Shown here: in pieces, positions 40,930 through 55,900 of the stretch
Layout: every line of letters starts with the position of its first letter
Numbering within the stretch: the first letter of the stretch is position 1
NCBI GenBank assembly: GCA_019843655.1
Contig: JACDQD010000007.1
Span: forward strand, 27,060,816 to 27,124,815
DNA: 64,000 bases
Direction: 5' to 3'
From: Lethocerus indicus
Lineage: Eukaryota; Arthropoda; Insecta; Hemiptera; Belostomatidae
Notes under the pieces: model-generated
Seen by the model: the letters and a program-made list of their open reading frames with translations, nothing else
Databases searched by the model: none
What the model was told of the DNA's origin: nothing
Position numbers and translations under genes: made by a program

Positions 40930-43900
40930 CTGGCAATACAATATATCAAGATCAATCTAATCCATCCCGCACACACAGCAAACATATAAAATACCAACAA
41001 TCAATATACAAGAACGACAATCCAAAAAGTAACATCTCCAAAGTGGTGGAGATGCACAGCTGTTGGCCACATTGTGTCGTGATTACCAAACAAGCATTTC
41101 TAACACTTTGCGCATGTACGTCGCCATATAGGCAACACGGTACGTTTTACGTGACTGTTTTCTTATACATTACAAAATTATAAAATATAACGTTTAATTT
41201 TTTGAAATAGCTTACTTATGTATTTCATACAGGCATTGATACAGGCATTGATACAGGCATTGTTATATATAGATTTTATTCGCACACGGAATTTTACGTT
41301 TGAATCTGTATTTTTAGATTATTGTTTTCAAATCAATTCCGCATTCATTTTTTATAATTCGTAAAAATAAAAGTTATTCTAATACACACCGTACAGATTT
41401 TTACTTCCCCTGGCCGACCTCAATAGCCCGATCTCTAAATCAAAAAAATAAAATAAAAAATTCGTATTTTTTTTTGTTGTTACGAAATATTTACTATGAA
41501 AATGTTTTTGTTTCGATAGAATGTGAAAAAAAATCCGAGCTGATAGATAACTTACTTAAATATTAATACGAGTACAGTGTAATACGTACAAGCGCCATTA
41601 ATATATGAGTGCAAAGGGTTAAAACACGACCGGTGGATTTAAACCAGGTTGAAATTCAAGTGTACATAAAGTCGTAAATGTAAATCAAAACATCAATATA
41701 ATAAGAGACTTTAGTCTTAATCTTGGGACTTAAGTCCCAATAGAACAAGTTGGTGTACAATGAATTTTTTACCGGAGATACCAAAGTTAACCCGATCACT
41801 TTTGTTCCAATATCAATACAATAAAAGACTTTCAAGTCGCAATAGAAATAGTTGGTATGACCATTCATTTATAATAAAGTCATGTTTTTACAAAGTTAAA
41901 CCCACTTCATTAATACAACATTTCAAATCCCAACAGGAAGAGTGTGTTGTTCCATCACTATGATAAGACAGGTTTCAAGTCCCAACAGAAAGAGTTGGTA
42001 TGCAATGAGTCATCTATAAGGAAGTCATTCTTTTACCGGAGGTACCAAAGTTAACCAACTTCACTTTTGTTCCATCGATATGATAAGACAGGTCTTCATC
42101 AAGTACCAATAGAAAGAATTGGTATACAATGAATCATTTATAGAGTCATGTTTTTTTTGAAGTACTAAAGTTAACCTGCTTTTAACTTCTGTCCCAACAG
42201 CGATGTAATAGCGAGGCCCCTTAAATTCCCAACAGAATGATCTAGTGTGCATTAAATTATCTATATCTGTTATATTTATAGACCACATTTTTCTAGCGCA
42301 ATGGGCTGTAATGGCTTGTTATACACTTTTTTCACAATTTTAACCCTTTGCCCTCGAGGCGCTTTTCTGTCGGGTGAACCAGCAACTCGTACTGTAACTG
42401 TTACATCGTACCATGATCGCCATATATAGAACGGGATGATAATGTCTTCCCTTCTACTTTTCTTGCGGCGTTATTGTTAGTTTCCTGCACTATCTCAATA
42501 ACTAATTCCTCGGTGAAAAATAATTTGAAAAAATCTACCGGATCTTTTATGTATGGAAATACGTGCAATCCTACATGTCTTTCACCGTATATAAACGGTA
42601 TTCTTCTGGGGATTTCTTCGGATTCTGTGCACACTGTCCATTCTGAAAGTTTAGTCTCTTCGGCTTCCGGATTCACTATCGATTATTCGGATTTTTCATC
42701 TTCTCACTCCTCTAACGTCATCGTCATCTTCATCACTTCCGTCTTCATTCTTACGGGCAAGCTGTCTACGTAGTGATGTAATTTCTTCGTCGTATTCCAT
42801 ACTTATTGGGCTCGGTAACTTCGAAAGAAATAATGCGATCTACAAGAAGGTCGAGTTCGAACCGATGTCGAAGCCGGAGTTCCGACCGCGCGCGGTCGCT
42901 TGTATTTTTGAGATAAGACATTTTATCGCATAAGCGGTGCTAAGACGTCCTTTATTTCGGATAACACCCTTATAGCTATTTAGACACCGCGTAATATGAT
43001 CTACGAAAGGCCGTGTAGACCTTCCAAGCGATATTCCTTAGGTCAAACAGAAATAAATTCGAACGGTGCCTCTCTCGGGTTATAGCATCACATGCGGTGG
43101 TGCCCGAGAGGCACCGCTGGAGGGTTAACACAGTTTCTATAGTTTACCTCCATCGGGTTGACAGTGATGGTGAGGGCCGAATCGTCCCATGCCATCTCGG
43201 TGTCGTTGATCTCCTCCTGGGCGGCCCTCTGGTGGGCGGCCCTGATCCTCACAACGCCCAGGACTATCATCACGACGAGGAAGCCGACGCACACTACAAG
43301 GATGATCGTGACGGCGTGGCCTGCCCAACACAAATACACGGGTCAACGTTAAATGACTCAGAAATAATAATCTAATAATGCAGACTCGCCAGATAAAATC
43401 TGCAAAGCTACTGAAGAGCTAGCTTTTGAATATATTAATTCGACGCCCCATTGATATAAGATTACCATGCTGTGTACAGTTTCAACACACGGCCCATTTC
43501 CAATTTCAGTAGGAAAATGACAAAAGCCGGGTTGCAAGTTAGGTTATGTTATCAAAATTTTTTTTTTTAAAGTTTTGTAATTTTTAAATTCTCTATGCGG
43601 TAGAGAGTTGTGCACAGCAGTGGTTCATAAACAACGACTTAGCCATTAAAATTTAAATATCGCCTTTTATGTTATACAGTAATATATATTGCAAGTAAAC
43701 GCGAAACTTGATTTTGCAATAAAATGTTTTTCTTAAATAAATAATATAAACACATTTTTTAAGGGGATGCAAGAGCTTATTTTCAGATTCAGAATGGGAT
43801 GCTAAACAATTAAAAAGGTTAAGAACCGCAGTTCTACAGTAGGTAAGTCATATTGATAATTTTTGGCCTTTGAGTTTTGAATCTTTTGGACATAAAAACA

Positions 43901-46900
43901 TGTCCGTAGATTTTGTGTATTTCTGTCTCCTCAGGCTGGTTTGGTCTTTTGCTAGACCGGTTTCGGATGCTCGCCATCTTCAGTAGCGGTGTTAGTCACT
44001 TTTGGCACTTTGTATGTTTTTTGTGCATCCTCACCGCAGTGTGTCACTGCCACTTGTACTGTGTAAACAGTGCACGGTGTGCACTGGCGAGAGGAGGAGA
44101 CAGAAAGACACAAAAAATGTACGGTTGCGATCGGGTGTTTTGGCTGTGTGTACTGACTTGTCGCCGATATGACCGGTTGTGTGTGATCGGGCGAGTTGTA
44201 GTGGTCGATGAGAGTGTGCGGCCTGACGTCGACGTGGTGCTGCGCCAGCTGGGCGTGCGCCACAATAGCGGCGTTCGCCAGAGTCTCCTGGTGGCCGCCG
44301 CCGACGGCGTTCTTGTCTTCGGCGTGTTCGGCGCGGTCGCGGTGCTCCTCCTCCTGCTGCTCGACGCCACCGTGCTGCTTCTTCTCGTCTGCACGCTCCC
44401 CTTCCTCCGCTGCACCGCTGGCGGCGCCGCCGCTGCTGCTCCCGCTAGCCCTCGGGTGGATCACAGTCAGCTGCAATATACAATCAGTACTTATCAAATT
44501 TGATATAGTTTATATTTTACCGTAAATTTCGTGTGTTTCACCATCACTTGTACTGTGTACACAGTGCATAATAAAGGTTTGGAAGAATCTGGCACTAAAT
44601 CTAGATAACATTTCTTCACAAAATCCACTTGAGTTTTCAGACACATAGATTCTCCTTTTCATGAAGTTTTGTTACAGCGGTTTATGTCATCTTGGTTCAT
44701 ATTTAGGGTGGGCATAAATTAGACGGTCTTTTGAATGGGAACCGGTAGAACCTAAATAGGGGCCACAAAAGGACAAGAGTCGGGGACAAGCTTTGGCTTT
44801 TTGACATCTCAATTTAGTTAAGATCGTTCCCAGTGTAAAGAGAGATTTATTATTATACCCCTCCTTTCATTTCGACTCCCATTCTGTGCACTGTTCACCG
44901 GCGAGAGGAAGAGACAATCGCACGAAATCTACAGTATTCCGACCCATCACAGACCACAAAACAGGTATTCTAAACTATTTTATCTTTTCTTACCTTACAG
45001 AAATCGGTAAAATATCGGTACATTTATTTCTGACTCGATAAAAGAAACCACCAAATTATGGCACTTTCCGACTTGAATTTGATGGTTAACACAAATCTTC
45101 GTCATTGGGAACGATCACATGAATCATTGGTGTTCAGTTTGCGCCGAGCTTCATCAGCATAAAATGTATCCAAGTTCTTCAGAAGACTACCGATGGCATG
45201 CTACTAGAAATTATTATTATATTATTATTATTATTATCGTCTAACACTTACCGTCTGGACGTATTCATTGCTGAGGAAACGCCCGTTCATTTCTGAACAG
45301 ATAAGTTTGAAAACTCTGTTCAGGTAGTAGGCTGGCTTCCTATTCGTATACTGTATTTGCCTCAACACCTACAGCAAAACATTAAAATCCATCAAGTCAA
45401 AATCATCCAACTCTCCGATTAAATAGTCTGACTCTAGATTAAATTTAATAGATTAAATAGCAATAAGTCTAAATCCAGTTGGATATAAATTATTGTGTCC
45501 TTCCACCTATTATTTTCATTGCTTAGAATTTAAATGTACAAACATCCATTACAATTCAAAGCAGTTATTGAAAATTTGATTAAGATCTCAATTCTGTGAG
45601 AAAGAAATACATAATACTGTTACTTTTGAATAATACTGTTTCACAAAATTTCTTTTGTGTCACTGATTGTTTATAAAAAAATTAATGCAGCACGATGACG
45701 ATTGATAAACCTATTATTCATTTGTTGGGTATAAAACAGAGATTGGATATTCTTCTGACCGAAGAGAGATCGACAGAATCAGATTTTAACTAATTAAATG
45801 GCAAAAATAAAAAGAAATATCTTCTCACGCGCCATTTGCTCACACTAATAAAACATTATAAAATTTAGAATATATTCAAGAAAAAAAAGTGTATTTATTC
45901 TAACAAAATTTAAATACAAAAAAGACAATAAAAGAAGATTTGAGCATCATCTCAGACTTAAACTATATGAGTAAGGAATAACACAATTTGATCATCAACC
46001 CAGTCGCCAAAAAACAACTTTTATCAGACAAATTAGATGTGCTTTATCATCATCGATGATGCCGTTAGAAGGAATGAAAATAAGACCTACAATAATTTTT
46101 TAGTAAACAGCCGTGTCTTAGTAAATTTAATGCCAAATATAAAACAAAAAAAGATTTTTTTTTCACTGTTTATTCATCTAAGAGACAGTAAAGGTGGAAA
46201 AGCACGTTGCACAGTTCACAATTGGGTCTCAACAATAACAAATTTTTTCCTATATTTTGATAACAATTATGCAACGATATTTCCCAATACTTCGAGTAAT
46301 ATTGTTCGAGATGAACATATTTCTTTTTATATTTGAGTCCAGAACACCAATCTTGGCCAGGAGAGTAACTCTTTCAAGTATTTGGTAATATGAGATTCTA
46401 CTAGATAGGTAGAAATGAGAAATGTTTTAACAAAGTTTTAACGAAATTAGTACACAAATGAATAATAGTTTTAGAGACCATAATTCTGTTTTTTTGGCTA
46501 ATATTTGTAATATAATTTTATATAACTGACTGAAATGAACATTGCAGCGAATAAATTATATACTACGAAAGTAGATTTCGTGTGTTTCTGTCTTGTACTG
46601 TAGACACAGTGAGGATGTACAAAAAATATCCAAAGTGACTAACACCGCTACTGAAGATGGCGAGCAGCCGACACCGATCTAGCAAAAGACCAAACCGGTG
46701 AGAGAGGAGACAGAAACACACAAAATCAACAGTATTCCAAACCCTCGCAGACCACAGAATAAGTATTCTAAAACAATAATTTTGTTTTTTTTGCCGATAT
46801 TCATAATGAAATTGTACGTAACTGGCTGAAATGAACATTGCGGCGAATAAATTATACACCAGGAAGGGAAAAAAAAATTGTAATACCTGTTGATAGTTGT

Positions 46901-49900
46901 ATATGATGTTGGAACCGGTGAGCGTGGCGCCGTCCTTGCTCAGCTTGGCCGTGATGCCGAACTGGGTAATCATGTTGTGCGGTACGGTCAGCGTTTCGTG
47001 GTCGGGGTTCAGCGCCGGATACACGCTGACTATGCACGAGTCGAGCCTCTTCTCCAGGCCGGCGCTGCCTCCAAGTCCGGCGACAACGGAGTCGGCTGTC
47101 ACCCCACCTGTAAACAAACAATGACGGTCAGTCCGGTTCAGGTGGATGCATCGAATTTAAAAGAAATTTCGAGAAAAAAAATTTTTGAGCAACAATCAAC
47201 CGGGTCGCAAAACGAAATTCCCTTTCATCAGAAAATGAAATGCAGAAAGTGCGCTATCAACACTGATCCTTACATAAAATCCTTAAAACTAATAATACAC
47301 CCAGGCAAGAGAGGCAAACAGATGGATGTAATAGAGAGTATGGAGATTTTCAGCACAAACAAAACAACATTATAAATGAGAAGATAAATTCCCAAAGTGA
47401 TGCTATATTGCCCCCCGTTAATCCTACTAAAGGACCTCTCCCGCCCAACCGCGCTGTGTTAGTCACTTTGGATGTTTTTTGGGCATCCTCACTGCACTGT
47501 CACTGTCACTTTTACTGTAGACACAGTGAGGATGGCTCTATTGAAGGCTCTGCAGCCGAAACCGGTCTAGCAAAAGACCAAACCAGCGAGAGGAGACAGA
47601 AAGACACGAAATCTACGGCATGCATTCCAACCTCTCGCAGACCACAAAACAGCTATTCTGAAGATACTATTTCTCCATACCGTGCTTCCATGTCTTCGGG
47701 GTTGAGAGTATGTGGACGTCGGGGAATACCCTGACGCCCTGCCTGAACTGGTGGTAGTCGCTGGCCAGGTTGGTCGTGCCGTTGATCATCAGAGTCGGCT
47801 GTTGCGGCGGCAGAACCATAACGTAGCTCTCGACGTGCGGCATGTGTACGGTACGACCGTGGTCACATCTGAAACAAAAACAGTATCTAGTTTAGAATAC
47901 CCGTTATTATTTAAGACATACAACTGTACCGAACAGTGAACAGTCAGTGATTGCGCAGATTGTTGTGAAGAATATATTTTCTATATTTGTTAAATGTTTT
48001 TATAATTGTTAAACAATATTACGGATACAGTTGTATCTGTCTATTAGTATTTAAAAACATTTGTTATAGTGCTTAGTTGATAATAGTGAAATGGTTCTAT
48101 ACTAACTGTTAGTTTCTCAAAGTGATATCAAAATATTAAACACTGCTTTGTTTTTTATCCAGTAATGTATAAAACATTCCTGGTTTTGATTGAATTGTCA
48201 TAAAATCGGCTGTTGAGCAGATTGTTTAGAGGAAAACTACAGTATATACCAAACCGGCGAGAGGAGACAGAAACACACAAAATCTACGGTATTCCAACCC
48301 GTCGCAGACCACAAAACAGGTATTCTAAACTGATATTCTAACAGTAACTCACGTGATCGTAGTGGACAGATGAAGGTTCCTCCTTCCGGGCGTCGGGAAC
48401 TCCCTCGAATTCGTGTAACCGATCTTCCTGATGAGAACCTCCAAATTTGTCTTGTTGTCGCCCTCGATTGACAACTCCGTCAAATCTGGAATTCGTAGAT
48501 GAATTTATAATTTTGTTTTTGTTGAATTTTATTTGCATGTGGGTTGATTGGTCAGGTGATTGCCAACAGAGACATGATCCATCTTCCAGACTTATTCCAG
48601 GTATATGATGAATATTTCTTTAACAATCCATTACATTATCACTATTTTGTCTAGCCTTTTGTAATAAAATATCACTGTTATTATTAATACTGTACTAACC
48701 GCTGTTGGTAAGAAGTTCCATTCCGGTTCGAGTAATTCCATCGGCGGTACATCGAGGCTCTCCTTGCACTTGTGCAGGCAAGAGAGGACGGCGGGGTTCT
48801 CCACTTTGTTCAACAGAACGGACAACCCGGCCAAGTAGCCCTTCAGGTGGTGCTTCATCTTCTTCTCAGAGCCTGAGCAACATTCGACAAGAGGGACATC
48901 AGTGCTACGTCCGCTAAGCGGAATAGTTTTAGATTTAATTGAAGGTCTAAATAAACCTTGATTGTTGACTGTCACCGTCACTTGTATTGCGCACACAGTG
49001 CGACTTTGCATTGGCAAGAGGAGGAGACGGAAACACACAAAATCTATGGTATTCCAACCCCTCGCAGACCACATAACAGGTATTCTAAACTAGTTATACA
49101 TTACAATCGGAACTGCACATAAAAAGTGTTACATTTAAAAAAAAATTGTAAAATGTAAAGTGAATGAATTGTCACTGACTGATTTCCAGTATAATCAAAC
49201 ATCACATATTCAGGGGGTTAACTCCTGCCCAGAATGGATATTGTTCGATGGCATGTAAAACGTTAATGATTCCGCTTTTTCCGGGTAAGATTACCTTGCC
49301 AGCAGGCGCCGACGGTAACAGTAGTGTTAATTCCCTTGGTCGGGTGAAGGGGCCAATCATCAATTATATCGGGGTTTTTCTTCTCGGGCTTGAACAGCGT
49401 ACCGTCGACGTAGAGCTGAGCGTCGGGGAACCTCACCGATATTGCATAATGGTGCCATTCATCGTCACAGACCTGAACACATTTACCGGAACGTTTATTA
49501 AATCTCATAATATTAAAGAGGGCCATAAACTGAAAGGACTGTTAACTGAAGTCGGCCGAGGTTTATTGAGCTCCTGTTCTTTAATCAGTCGCAAAATTCT
49601 AACTTTTACAATATTTCAATTCAATAGTTAGTGCCTGAACTTGTGACTGGTGAATTAGTGAGATGCTCATATAAAAAATAATGAGTGAAGGTTAAATAAC
49701 TCCCACAGTTCTGGACCGAATTTTCCTTCAATTAGAATTCAGTTTTTTCCCTAATAAAATATAAGACTTGTCCAACAGTGTCATCAAAAAAATATTTCTT
49801 TTACATCTGAACACATCTACGATAAATAGAAAAAAAATGTTTTAAATGTTGAAAACTTTTTACATGGCGGTCCACAAGGATAAAAGATGTTGAAACCAGT

Positions 49901-52900
49901 TAGAACCAGGGAGGACTGAATATTATATTTATATAACAAAAACAAATTTTTTATTTAAATATCGTCCTAAAAATATTTTCTATGAAATGTTTATATTTCG
50001 AGTTAAAAAAATAATAGTGCAATAATCTACATAAATTTGCATTTTTGGGATGAAAGATTTTTGAATTGATGAGAATATAAAAAAAAGAAATGCGTGGTTA
50101 AAATTAACATCAACATTCTGAGCTACTCAATGTCTTGTCAAAAATTAACTAGAATTGATCTTTATTAAAAACAAATATAAAATGTTATTACCTGGGGAAG
50201 TTTCCATCTCCATTCGGCGGGTCTGAAGATGTTCAGGTCGCCTTCGGAAAAGTCCCTCCTCAACAGCAGAATCAGACGGCAATTGCGTACAAACCAAGCG
50301 TAGTGATGTCTGTTCATCTCTGCAGATAAATAAGAAGAAACGTTACTTTATTAATTACAAAATCTCAGTTCAGAGTAGAGATAAAGTATAAATACTGTAG
50401 ATTTTAGTGTGTTTCTTTCTCCGTTTGCTGTGGTTAGGTCTTTTGCTAGACCGGTTTAGTCGGCCGCTCGCCATCTTCAGTAGCGCTGTATTAGTCACTG
50501 TGGACGTTTTTGGGCGTCATCACTGTGTGTCTACAGTACAAGTGACACACAGTGCAGTGAGGATGCCTACAAAACATCCGAAGTGACTAACACAATGCGG
50601 CCTGACGAAAGTGGTCTGGCAGAAGACGGAACCAGTGAGAGGAGACGGAAACAGACGAAATCTACGGTATTCCAACCACAAAACAGGTCTTCTAGACTAG
50701 GACAAATGGTAGTTACTGTGGTCGTCGGCCGAACAGATGATATGCTCCTTGGCGTGCTTGTCGAGGTCAGGGTGGTGTTTGTGCTTGAGCCAGGTGGACA
50801 TGGTGAATATTGGCGCGAGCGCGCCGCCGGCTAGGACCTCGTTCGACACGGTGATGGCCGAGCTCGATCCGTCGAATTCGTATATCTGGTCGCTCTCTCG
50901 GCCCTCATCGGTCGAAACGCCGCCACCGTTGCCACCACTGTTTTTCTCTGTACTTGTGCTACTGCCACTGCTGCTACCGCTGCTACTGCTGCTGCCCAAC
51001 AGCTCGATGCTGTCACTACTCGCTCCTATACAACACAAACGTTATTATTCCTTTACCGCAAGCTTAGTCCATTATACAGGAACTAACACTAATCTTATCA
51101 CTAATACTTATGCCTCACTATGAGAAATTCATTTATCTCTTTCATAGTAATGATAGAGTAGTTTTTTAGCTGAAGTAATTTTAGTGAAAAAATTTTAGTT
51201 TGTATATACATATATACACACAAAAGTTTAAGGGCTCATACTGTACAACCATCGAGGACTTTCAGTGTCTGAGACAAAGTTCTCTAAGTAATAATTTTTT
51301 TGTTTATTCTATTTTGGGTGGAATTTGTGAAAGTCTCACTCTCAATATTATTTAACCTCAAAATTTCTCGTTTACGTACCGCAAAGTTTGCGCTGACTCT
51401 GGACGGAGTAAGTGTCGCGGTCGCATCCCTTGTCGATATGTTTCGTCGCCAGAGATAGTTTTGCCTGTACAGACCTGACCGTACAGGGCATGTCGCAGAG
51501 CTTGAGCTGTGCGCCGGGGAAGATGTCCTCCCTTCCGCTGCCCGGGGCATAGTCCACCCTCTCGGCCACACCTACGACATGTTAATATTTAGTTGTAACG
51601 CTGATTTAGTTGTAGAGTCAAACGGAAATAAACGAGGGGTAGTTTTGGAGGCGGCAAGGGTGACATACATCGCTTCCTAATCCTGCAGAATGTCCATAAT
51701 TGTATGTTCAATAATTATCCTAACAAAGAAGACAGGAATCAGTCAGCTCAGAGAGTGCTACTAGGTCATCCAAACCAATTCCTGTATTCATTGTTGGAAC
51801 AATTACAGTTACAAACATTCAAGTGACCCAACAGCAGCCTACAACAAACCTATTCATTTAAATTCAAATCTATCACTAAGGACATTCACAACAGTATATT
51901 CACAGGATCAACATCGAACAACATTGAATGTTAGGGTAACACAATAGCTTATACTGCTGCGAAATGTGTCTTCAAGTTCCTCTCTATTGAATGTTTTAAG
52001 TCATATGATGCATTAAAAAAAAATTATTAAATTGTTAGAATTAGAAACTATTTTGGATTAATTTGTAGAAAATCTATCTGTTTATAAAACTATTTATAAA
52101 GCCGTTAAAAACAATAAATAAAGAATGCTGCAAAAATTAATACATTTATTGTAAAAAATAATTTTTCAATTATTAACAATCTTAAAAGGAGAAAAGGTTT
52201 TCAATCTTGCAAAAAAGCCCATAGCGAGTTAATAAGCCCACAAAAATGGATAAAGGAGCAATTAGATTGCAACAGAATCAAATATGATCGAGAAAGCCTA
52301 AAATTGTAATATATGTAACAGGTTTTTCACATTCTAAAGGTATAATAAAAAAAACCTTATCCTATCATGGAGATGACTCCCCTGATACTTGTTACAAATA
52401 AAGTACAAATTGTGTATATAACTTATTTTCTTTGAATCATTTCAGAATTTAACGTTCACTATTATAAACATTGTACAAACACAGTTCTATTTGCTTGTAA
52501 TGGAGTCTACCAGTTGTATCTATTTTCTAAAAAAAATGTAATAATAACAGACTGGATGCATTAATATTTTGAAAATACTTTCGCCGTAGGTTTTATGGAT
52601 GCACAAAGTATTGAGTAAAGGAAAAACTTCAATAAGATAAAATATGGCAATAAGTACATGAAATAAAAAAATTAAGTAATTCATTCGTTAAGTAATTTCC
52701 TTCAATAAAAGATACCTCACCTTTCCATCCCAGTTTACATATTCTATTGACTTTGACAGTGACCATGACCGGTTGTGATTGTCTCATACCACAGTCATAA
52801 GCGACAACTGACAATATGTGATTGTGACTCCTCTCATAATCCAGAGGTTCGGTATTCCTCAGTGTACCTGCGGGAATGTAAATATTCGCTGTAATAAACT

Positions 52901-55900
52901 AAATAAAATATATTTAATAGTAAAATTATTAAAATTAATAATTAAATGTTTTTTCCTTGTCCTATCCACTATCCGGTTATTGCTCAATACCTTTCGATTT
53001 CGTTTTGCGGAGACAATAAAATGTCACACACACACATTTCAAATTATAGAGAACAACAGAAAAATACTCAACAAACAAGAATTGATTGAAAGCCAAATGT
53101 AATTATACTGAATACAATAGGTATTGGTTATTGGAAAAATCCTTTATTTCCAAACAAATGAAGAGTGGGCCACACAAAGTTTTAGAACCCCTTTTTTGTT
53201 CTATAACACATAAATATTTATAATTAAAAAAAAAACATAATTACATTGAAATATTCATTTGGCAACAAATAAATAACAGAAAACATATGAACAATAAAGT
53301 GTTTGAGAGGAAAGGGTCCTATAAAATTTGCTATCAGGCTTAATATATTCATTCGGCTTTGTCTTAACACGTTTTCACCAAAAAACCAATCGAAAGCCGG
53401 GTATTAGTAGAACAAGTAAGGATTCTTTAAGAAGGGTAAAATTTGCCACATCACCTTTTTTTTTCTTCTTCGAAGATTCCCTACAGAAAGCTCATTTAGG
53501 AGGTGCCAAAAAAAACCATTTTAAAAGAGAATAAATTACTTTATCACGAGCAAGAAAACTGATCTTTTGTTCACAAAAAATAAATGCAAGTACCCCATAT
53601 ACATAATGAAATATTATTTCATTGTGAATAATTATACTAAATGGTTTACTACAAAAGACTGTTTCATATTTTAATAAGAAAATTGTTTTATACAATTTTA
53701 TCTCTTCTTACATGGATGTTATATGGATGGAAAGCAATTCGCTTTCTCGACTTTATTTCAGTGTTCAGGTTATACTTTACATACAAGAAAAATTTTATGC
53801 AGGCTAATCCACCAAATGATATCAAATCAATACAAAAAACTGTCTTCATATTTCGATAGAAAATTGTTTTATACATTTTTTTTCTATTCTTCTGATGCTA
53901 GCTAATCCAAATTATATCATCAAATCAATAAATAATGAACACTTTAATAGAAAAGAATGTTCAGATTTTAATAGAAAATTGTGTTATACAATTTATATTC
54001 ATTTTTTTATATGACACAATTAGCTTCTATGACTTTTCTTCACTTTATTTCAGTGTTTGTGTTATATTTCGCTAATCTAAATTGATGATCAAGTTCTGTA
54101 ACACCAAGATTTGTACTGTTAATGTCTTAGTCGAAGGGTTTTTTTTTTCAGGGTTATAAAATCCGATTTCGGTAGGACAGTTTACCCACCTTCATTGTCA
54201 ATGACGAAAGGTTGATCGTTGGTGAGTATCTCGTATTTGCATATGTCGCCATATTTGGGTGTGCAGTCCCTGTCGGACGCGTCAACGTGTATGATCTCAG
54301 AGTAGAGGCGACCCTCGTCCACTTGGCACACGTACGACGGCTCCAGGAATGCAGGAGCGTACTCGTTGATGTCGACGACAGAGATGTGCACCGTCGCACT
54401 GTGCGGACAGATTAAAATTTCTTAGCACCACAAACACATGACGATGGCGTGGGAGGCAAAGTATAAATACTCTGGATCTCTTTTAGGCATCCTCGCCGCA
54501 CTGTCACTGTCACTTGTACTGTAGGAAACAGTGACGACGCACAAAAAAAACATCCAAAGCGACTACTGAAGACGGCGAGCGGCCGAAACCGGTCTAGCAA
54601 AAGACCGGACCGGCGAGAGGAGATAGAAACGCACAAACTCTACGGTATTCCAATGCCTCGCAGACCACAAAACAGGTATTCTAAACCAAAGTATTGTAAT
54701 TCTTTCCCCAAGTATTTATAATACGAGGTTCCACTACGACACCGAGTTCAATTTTTCTACATAACAGAAAAAAAAATCAGTCAGTCATATTTTTGCCCAA
54801 CTCAGTAAAGAAAACAACAAAATAATATAAAAAGATGTATATAGACTACAACAATCGAGACAAGAAAGATACAGTGACAGTGCAGACAGGATGCCCCACA
54901 GGCAACAAGCATGCCTAAGTGGCTCATTATAGAAAGCAACTCAACTTAAGACGGCAGCCAAAACCTACTTAATTATGCTTAAAAATTTCAATACGTAATC
55001 ACATATGTTATAATATAAAGTTGATCTAAATTTTTCAAAAAATTGCAACAACAAATAAACGCATAAATATATAATTAATCTCGTCACATAGATGCACCAA
55101 CCGATGCGATGCATAGAATACGGTGACAGATGATGTCATCCTTCCTTTCAACCTTGGTCAATTATAAATACAACCTCGCTCGTATTCGGAGCATATTTTA
55201 TTTTGCAAACAATCTTTAACGGAGCCTGTATGAAAAACGCAACAGCGTATGATGTGCGCGTGATATAAACATTTTTTAGTGAGCGCATTCCTGTCTGATT
55301 ACCTCTTGTGTTTGCACACACAACAATCTAATAATAATAACAGTCTGCACAAGTGAATAGTTCAATGTTTATTGAAGTTTAAACGGCAATTTAATTCGAT
55401 AGACGAGGAAGAGCGAAGAAAATGAACAAATTAATGCCCACCAATAAACAATCGTGACAATTCACATTTCTGTTCCAACAATAAATTGATTCATTATCAA
55501 ACGCACTCAATATTTGAAAAATATGACTTGAAAAATCACCTACGAACCAAGATAATGAGGGCGGTGAATCGAACTGCCGAAATGAAAACTGTTTGTCATG
55601 TACTAAATTTAATTGAATTTTGAATCGGAAACTTCAAGTGGAATAATCAAGATGGACCAAAAAAAATTAGAAATTATCAGAAGCAATTATATTATTAAAA
55701 TAAAGCCACCTAAGAGTTGTGTAAACCAAAGGATTACTGGAAAAACCGTGTCTACAAAACTATTTCTTTATCAACATTTCAAAGTCAAAAATAAATTATT
55801 CAAAGTAGAGACAAATAATTCTATTTTTTAAGAATAAAAAGTCGTGTTTCTGGACTTACTTTTCGGACCGTTGTCCAGAACAGGATACGGCGGCAATGTC

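Noticed and set aside
40469..40989. Ser-rich plus-strand frames opposite the calsyntenin tail
   Set aside because: Antisense of the GAC/GGC repeats of the calsyntenin last exon.
43913..44503. 196-codon plus-strand frame
   Set aside because: Shadow of the minus-strand calsyntenin exon 44158-44470 joined to hairpin element sequence.
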